From: Taxawa tesnikishii (nom. ined.)
Taxonomy: Eukaryota > Ascomycota > Dothideomycetes > Dothideales
NCBI GenBank assembly: GCA_030247885.1
Contig: JAPDRO010000002.1
Location: 1,736,001-1,800,000 of the forward strand
Reading direction: 5' to 3'
Length of the DNA: 64,000 nt
The notes under the pieces were generated by a model. That model was not told the DNA's origin and ran no database searches. It saw only the letters and a list, made by a program, of their open reading frames with translations. Position numbers and translations under genes: made by a program. Below, in pieces: positions 58,568 to 64,000 of this stretch. Within the stretch, counting starts at the first letter, position 1, and each line of letters opens with the position of its first letter.

Positions 58568-58603
58568 CCAAGGCGATGGCCAAGGCGATGGCCAAGGCGA
58601 TGG
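58568..58603. repeat. 12-base tandem repeat CCAAGGCGATGG x3
   Basis: Three perfect copies of CCAAGGCGATGG directly adjoining the ACACG tract. Confidence 0.9.
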
Positions 58604-59463
58604 CGAAGCCTGAAATTGCTGTCCCGTTCCCGTTCGCAAAGATTCCCAGAACAGCGCTAGCTTCTTATATAGTCCCTGATTCGCAAAACAGTCGGTCGTA
58701 GCTCAGTCCCGCCGACGATACGATCAAACCCCTTGCCACGAACAACGACAGCAACTAGACAGCAATTAGGCAGCAGCTAGGCAGCACCAGAAAGCCGCAC
58801 GGCCGTAACAACCTGACAGGCAGCATGCAGTCGCGCCAGAGTCTTTTGACTCAGCCGCCTCGCATCATTGCATGACGACTTGGCCGCACCGTCTGCAACA
58901 AGACACCGCGTCGACATGCCACCCACTTGACCAGCGAACCGCCTTGCCCTTCGCACGTATGCGGCGCGACGTATGGCAAGAGGCTCAGGCACGCCCGATC
59001 TGCATTTGCATCTCCCCACGCCCGTCGACGTTGACGTTGACGTTGACCGTCGCTCAACTACAGCTCGCCTTGTCTACCGCATTAGGCTTGGTGCCGATGA
59101 CTCCCGCAGCCTCAGTTCATGGCCTTCGCTCTGCTTTCTGCTTCTGTATAGGCGGAACAGCCTCGCTCAGCTCAAACGGTGGTATAAAGCTGTACTCCGT
59201 CCCCCACATCCGGTAGGTTTGTCCTAGTCTCTCTCTCACTCACGCTTGCTCTTCTCTTTCCAACTCAATCATCCTCATCGTCTCCACTTCTCCAACAAAG
59301 CCATTCTCTGCCGTCCGCGGCCGCGAGAAAAATCTCCCCTTGCCCATTGCGATTCTGAGTTTCCCAGCTTTCAAATCTCGCCCTCTCCCTTCACGCCATA
59401 TACACACATCAAGGTACTCAGATAGGACTCCCTCCCTGAATAGTACGGGAGACAACAAGCGCG

Positions 59464-60555
59464 ATGGATCTCGTCTCCCTCTTCAAGCGCGCGGACGAGA
59501 ACCACGGATGCACAAAAGACACATGTCCGGCGTCTGAATCCGTCTGTACGCAACCAAGTCTCCCGCTGCCCTGAAATCGCGTTTCAATGCTTACAGTGTC
59601 CTTCCAGACGGCTACGCACCCTCTCTCGGCGCCAGCGCCTTCTTCACCGCCTTCTTCTTCCTCTCCGGCATCGCCTACATCTTCCAAGGCTTCCGGTATC
59701 GCCGATGGTGGGGCTTCGCTTCCGCCATGGCCCTGGGCACCGTCCTTGAAGGCGTGGGCTACATCTCGCGCATCATACTGCACAACGACCCCTTCTCCGA
59801 CGTGGGCTTCAAGCTCAACGTCGTGCTGCTGACTTTTGCCCCCGCCTTCCTGTCCGCCGGCATCTACCTCCTGCTCAAGCAGCTCACCATCACCTTCTCC
59901 CCGGCGCTGAGCAGGCTGCGTCCCGCGTGGTACACGTACATCTTCATCACCTGCGACCTGGTCTCCATCGTGCTGCAGGGCGCCGGCGGTGCCCTGTCCG
60001 CCGCCGCAGAGACGAAGAGCGCGCTCGACAACGGCGAACACATCATGGTCGCCGGTCTCGTCCTCCAGGTCTTCACGCTCGCCGTTTTCGGCTACCTGGT
60101 CGCCGAGTACGGCGTCCGAGTCACCAAGCACAGGGACCAGCTCAACGCCGGCGCCTGGGACCGCGTCAGGAGTTGGCGCTTCAGGCTGTTCCTCGTCAGC
60201 ATCGTCGTCGCCTATCTGGCCATCATGACCCGCTGCTCTTACCGTGTCGCCGAGTTGAGCGGGGGCTGGAGAAACCCCATCATGAGGAAGGAGGGCGAGT
60301 TTATCGGCCTGGATTCCGTGTAAGTCGACCTTTCCACCGAGGCAAAAAAAAAAAAAAAGAAGAAGAAGAAGAAGAAGAAGTAAAAAGTAGTCGCTAATGT
60401 TTTATCCCGACAGAATGTGCGCACTCGCAGCGCTTATGTTCAACATCTTCCATCCCGGAGCTTGCTTCCACCGGCCCCAGGTGCCGTCCACCAGAAGCGA
60501 GGCCGACGTCGAAATACAGACAAAGACCAGCCAAGACGACCTCCCGTCTCTTTAA
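59464..60555 (+). CDS. RTA1-like multi-span membrane protein
   Basis: RTA1/RSB1-type proteins have about seven membrane spans and are linked to lipid translocation and stress resistance. Exons 59464-59545, 59608-60319, 60414-60555 sum to 936 bases, 311 aa, no frame break. The N-terminus is short and Cys-containing (CTKDTCPASESVYGYAPS), then hydrophobic spans follow (FFTAFFFLSGIAYIFQG, ALGTVLEGVGYISRI, LAPAFLSAGIY-like and LVSIVLQGAGG), all family features. The last exon adds MFNIFHPGACF and an acidic tail. The second intron contains a run of 15 A followed by (GAA)n. The acceptor at 59607 (CCTTCCAG) is chosen over the nearer CTTACAG because only it restores SVYGYAPS. Confidence 0.92.
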
Positions 60556-61127
60556 AATGACAGTCACGAGAAATCGTCCACTCGAAAGCGTTCGGGGACC
60601 ATGTGGTGCATGAGGCGTTTCAGACAGATTAGGGGGAAGGGGATTCCGTCATCAGGTTTGGTTATATAATGGGGCACGGATTTTTCTCCCGTTCATGAAA
60701 TTGTGTGCACGTGTTTGAAGTTTTTTTTCTTTTCCGATTCTGCTTTTGTTACGACGGGGTTTTGTTTCATTTACACTGGTGAACTGATTTGGTTTCCCAA
60801 GCATCTCTGTACTATAGGCTATTATATGGCCCTACAATATTGAAGTTTCGATGAATGGAGGGTTAGTCTGTTTCTTTGACAGCCACAGTTTACCCATGGG
60901 GTTTAAACTGTGCAGCCACGCAATCAACGTTTTTTCGTATCAAGATGAAGGTCAGTCTTCCTGTAGGCGTGTCCAGGGTCGCAGACAGCAGACGGTGTGT
61001 TGTAATAGCGAGACCGATCGGCTGTTTTGGCAAATCGAGGCTTCCGATTCTTCTCCGGTTATGGAAAACATGACTTTCCCCGTGTACACTCACCGAACAT
61101 CCGAGACAATAGCAGCAAAGTGCGCAC
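60556..61127. other. Convergent intergenic region
   Basis: 572 bases between RTA1 and the transporter, both 3' ends. Only T-rich stretches near 60718-60740; no gene. Confidence 0.55.
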
Positions 61128-62923
61128 CTACACCTCCGCCTTGACCACCTCTCCGACTCTTTCGACTTCCAACCCCTCCTTCGCGCCCACGATCTCGGCG
61201 AACGTCTCGTGGGGAACCCATCCCTTGCTCTTCCTGGCCGTGCACTCCTCCATCATCTTGTCCACCTGCTCCAAACTCAACCCCTTGGTCTCCGGGACGA
61301 AGAAGTACGCCCACACCGAGGCGGTAGCGCACAGCGAGCCCCAAAGGAAGAAGACCTTGGGGCCGAGGTTTGCCTCGTCGGTGCCGACGAGGTAGGGGTG
61401 ATGACCGCGATGATGCAGTTCCAGCACCAGTTGGAGGCCGTGCTCATGGCGACGCCCTTGGAGCGGATAGGGAGGGGAAGATCTCGCCGACGGAGACCCA
61501 GGCCACGGGACCCCAGGTGGAAGCGAAGAAGAAGATGTAGATGCAGACGAAGGCGATCAGGACGTCGTTGGCGGCGGAGGAGCCGCCGTCGGTGACGCCG
61601 ACGATCGCGACGACGAACTGGCAAACCGTCATGGCGGCGGCGCCGTAGATGAGGAGCGGCCGGCGGCCGAACCTTTCGATGGTGTAGAACGAGAGTGGAG
61701 TCGAACACACGTTGACGATGTCGGTAATCATGGAGATGAGGAAGGCGTTCTTGATTCCGGATTGCTGGAAGAAAGTGGTCGAGAAGTAGAAGATAAAGTT
61801 GACACCGGTCCACTGTAAAATGGTCAGCTTGTACGCTCGAAACCCCAGTCCGGTCTCCAGAGTGTGCGTACCTGTTGAAACATCTGCATCAGCGTTCCGA
61901 TGAAGACCTTGCGGGTGTTGCTGTTCCTGTTCGTGATGCCACCAGAGAAGCAGCCCACCCAAGAAACTTCGCCTGCCTGCATCTCGTACTCTGTCTACCG
62001 TTAGCAAAGTTCCGATCCGACTCCACCGAGGATTCAAGGTGCGAACCGTAGTTTGCCTGGATCTCCATAAGCTCGTCTGTGATGTACTGAGAATCCGGAG
62101 CTTGACCACGAAGACGAGCAAGAGCAGATCGCGCGGCGTCGAGACGCTGCCGCTTCACAAAGTAACGTGGGGATTCCGGAAGTAGGAACAGGCCAGTAGC
62201 GAGCAGAATGGCCCAGACGAACTGGATACCCATGGGGGTACGATAAGCACCAGTGTCCGTGCGGTGCTCTGTGCCGTAGGCAACAGCAGCGGCCAGCAAC
62301 AACCCGATGGTGATTGCGAACTGATAGCAAGAAACGATCGCACCGCGAACAGCTTTGGGGGCTACTTCGCTCATGTATAAAATGTTGACAGCAGAGACAA
62401 AGCCCACACCAAAACCTGATATCGTCAGTTATTGTTCCTCTGTGTAGTCTCGTTGCAATTGGCTCCCTTACCTGCGATGAGACGGCCAACGACGAGAAGA
62501 GCGAGGGAGGAAGATGCGATCTCGAGGACCACACCGATCATGAAGACACCGCATCCGCTGATGATTACAGTCCGGCGACCGAAGCGATCGGCGAGGGAAC
62601 CCGCGATGAGCGAGCCGAAGAACGTGCCAGCGCTGAGGATGGATACAATCAAAGACGTGTGGCTGCTGGAGATGCTGTAGCCGCCAGGGTTGTCAGATGT
62701 AACGCCGGTGAATGTGCCAAACGTCCTCTTGAACTCGTCGGTGCCGTCAACGCCGTTGATCCAACCGGAATCGTAGCCGTAAAGCATTCCTGCGCCGCGT
62801 CAGATCTGTAAGAGGGGCCCACTATGAGGCCGGAGACCTACCTGCGAAGGAAGCAAAGGCACACATCATGTATGCCTTGAAGGTCACAGGCGCCTCGATG
62901 CGCTCCGGAGTCGTTGGAGCCAT
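61128..62923 (-). CDS. Major facilitator superfamily sugar transporter
   Basis: 12-span sugar porter of the hexose/quinate permease type. Exons 62923-62842, 62789-62472, 62415-62047, 61990-61872, 61812-61128. Signature motifs are GSLADRFGRR, FLLPESPRYFVK, the second-half FERFGRRPLL-like block (ERFGRRPLL) and the C-terminal PETKGLSLEQVDKMM. YGYDSGWINGV lies in the first span. Intron 3 (61991-62046) has a GCTAAC branch site and joins ANYEYEMQAGEV. Two single-base gaps in GGGG runs (61395-61398 and 61474-61477) make the length 1575 bases, 524 aa. The sugar specificity cannot be told. Confidence 0.92.
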
Positions 62924-64000
62924 GGCTGCTTGGTATTTGCTGCGAGTGTGACGAATTGCTTATGATTATGTTTGCGGGTAAGTGTGTAGTAGAAAAAAAG
63001 GTAACAGAGGAGCGAGTGGAAGAGTCGCAGAAAGAATTGGAGTGTTAACGAAAGACCGATGATTCTGATGGAGGAGAAGCGGACAACATGCGGCTGGGCA
63101 GGAGGTATATGTAGTAGCTGGGCAGACCATCGATACGAGCGAGGTGTGGATACTTCTTCCTTTCTGGAATCTCGAACATCACGGTTTCGAAGCTAGCGTG
63201 AACCTCCATACCGTGGTAGCCGAGTTGTGACGCGATCTCCAGACGTTGTATTGGAGAGATCACCTACCGAAGACCCACCGCGAACCTAGATTGCGTGGTT
63301 GCTCGTGCTCGTTCGTGCCTGGGGCGTCCACGGAGCAAAAGATTGACCCTACCTTGTGTGGGGAACATGGGTCCTGGATGTTTGCGAGCGCCTGGAGTCC
63401 CCGTGGATGCCAGTTGATGCCCGCTGAATCCTCGGTAAACACCCATCCTTAGGTGTCTAGCGACTACGTCGTGTTTCCAGAAGACTAGGCATTGCCAATG
63501 GCCTCAAATAGCCTCCTTTCGACATCATGTTCTTGCCTGGAGCGTTGTACGAGAGACGCGGATAGCCCTTCGTGTCTGAAATATCGGATTGCTCTAGAAC
63601 ACGTAGTGTGTGCCATCGTAGAAAACGTCTTGAGAACAAGTAAAGACAGGCCTCACGGTTTTGTGAATACTCGTACAACACTGTCTCCAGACGATGTACG
63701 TGACATGACAAGCTGTCACCGTGGTAAAGCCAGTCAAGTTTCCGGATCAGGTTCGTATGCATTAGGGCTTCGCTGGAAGATGCCGACTATCCCGAGTGAT
63801 TGAACGGTGATACCCACAAACACGAGGACAAGGCTGGTGACGGTGTCCCGAGTGGTCGTGACGGGGTGAAGTTCTGGCATGTTGAGGAAGGAAGTCGGAT
63901 CAAGAGATAGCCGTCGTCGAAGCATTCGGCCAAGCATTTCACAAAGGAAGCGGCTTCTCGGCACCATCCATCCCGACACTCACTTACTTGACTTGTTCAG
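62924..64000. other. Right-end region, no supported gene
   Basis: The transporter's promoter should lie in the first few hundred bases. Minus frames at 63045-63263 (72 codons) and 63734-63979 (81 codons, with one hydrophobic segment SLVLVFVGITVQSLGIVGIF) could be exons or remnants, but I recognise no family and no clean splice linking them. A gene entering from beyond 64000 is possible. Confidence 0.35.

Larger units (their letters stand above)
57603..59463. promoter_or_regulatory. Divergent intergenic region with several microsatellites
   Basis: 1.86 kb between the divergent dehydrogenase and RTA1 genes. It holds at least four simple repeats (three listed separately; also a GCGA run near 58152-58170) and a short imperfect duplication of TTCA..GCTTACGTTCGCAA at about 58261 and 58316. 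No gene supported. Confidence 0.5.

Overview
This window looks like nuclear DNA of a filamentous ascomycete (Pezizomycotina). Genes carry short GT-AG introns, mostly 47-140 bases, often with a CTAAC-type branch site. The gene set includes palF/RIM8, PTH11-type receptors, Zn2Cys6 and C2H2 fungal regulators, an RTA1 protein and a HeLo-like domain. A Dothideomycete is my best guess from protein resemblance, but this is inference. There is no sign of operons, prokaryotic genes, an intact transposon or an LTR element.

Layout. The left part (1-27.9 kb) is housekeeping-rich: the 3' end of a type III PI4-kinase (STT4), an RRM+YTH m6A reader, a small three-exon coiled-coil gene, the G-patch ribosome-biogenesis factor PXR1, a SNF2/RING helicase (SHPRH/Irc20 type), a SAM+HMG-box protein, the pH-signalling arrestin palF/RIM8, the CAAX protease STE24, ribosomal protein L11, SmB and mitochondrial pyruvate carrier MPC1. 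From about 28 to 36.6 kb lies a gene-poor stretch with decayed genes (a Zn2Cys6-type regulator, two PTH11-like receptor fragments) and one intact-looking small Zn2Cys6 gene whose cluster is split by an intron. From 37 to 47.6 kb come a Gal80-like oxidoreductase divergent from a branched-chain aminotransferase, a DEN1/NEDP1 protease, a large disordered protein and a membrane-tailed gamma-glutamylcyclotransferase-like protein. From 47.6 to 51.9 kb there is little except a solitary HeLo-like domain. The right part (52-63 kb) holds a C2H2/fungal_trans regulator, a 3-hydroxyisobutyrate/L-threonate-type dehydrogenase, an RTA1 protein and an MFS sugar transporter.

The dominant anomaly concerns the sequence itself. 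In eleven otherwise well-conserved genes I find 23 places where the frame is restored by adding one base to a G, C, A or T run. With those additions and the splice sites I propose, the coding lengths become multiples of three (RPL11, for example, becomes 173 aa). This is either systematic homopolymer under-calling in the assembly or, much less likely, real slippage deletions in a mismatch-repair-defective lineage. Nine genes show no such break.

The genes do not form a pathway cluster. Recurrent themes are RNA processing and ribosome biogenesis (YTH, PXR1, SmB, RPL11), ubiquitin-like regulation (SHPRH, DEN1) and nutrient or pH response (palF, Gal80-like, MFS, MPC1).
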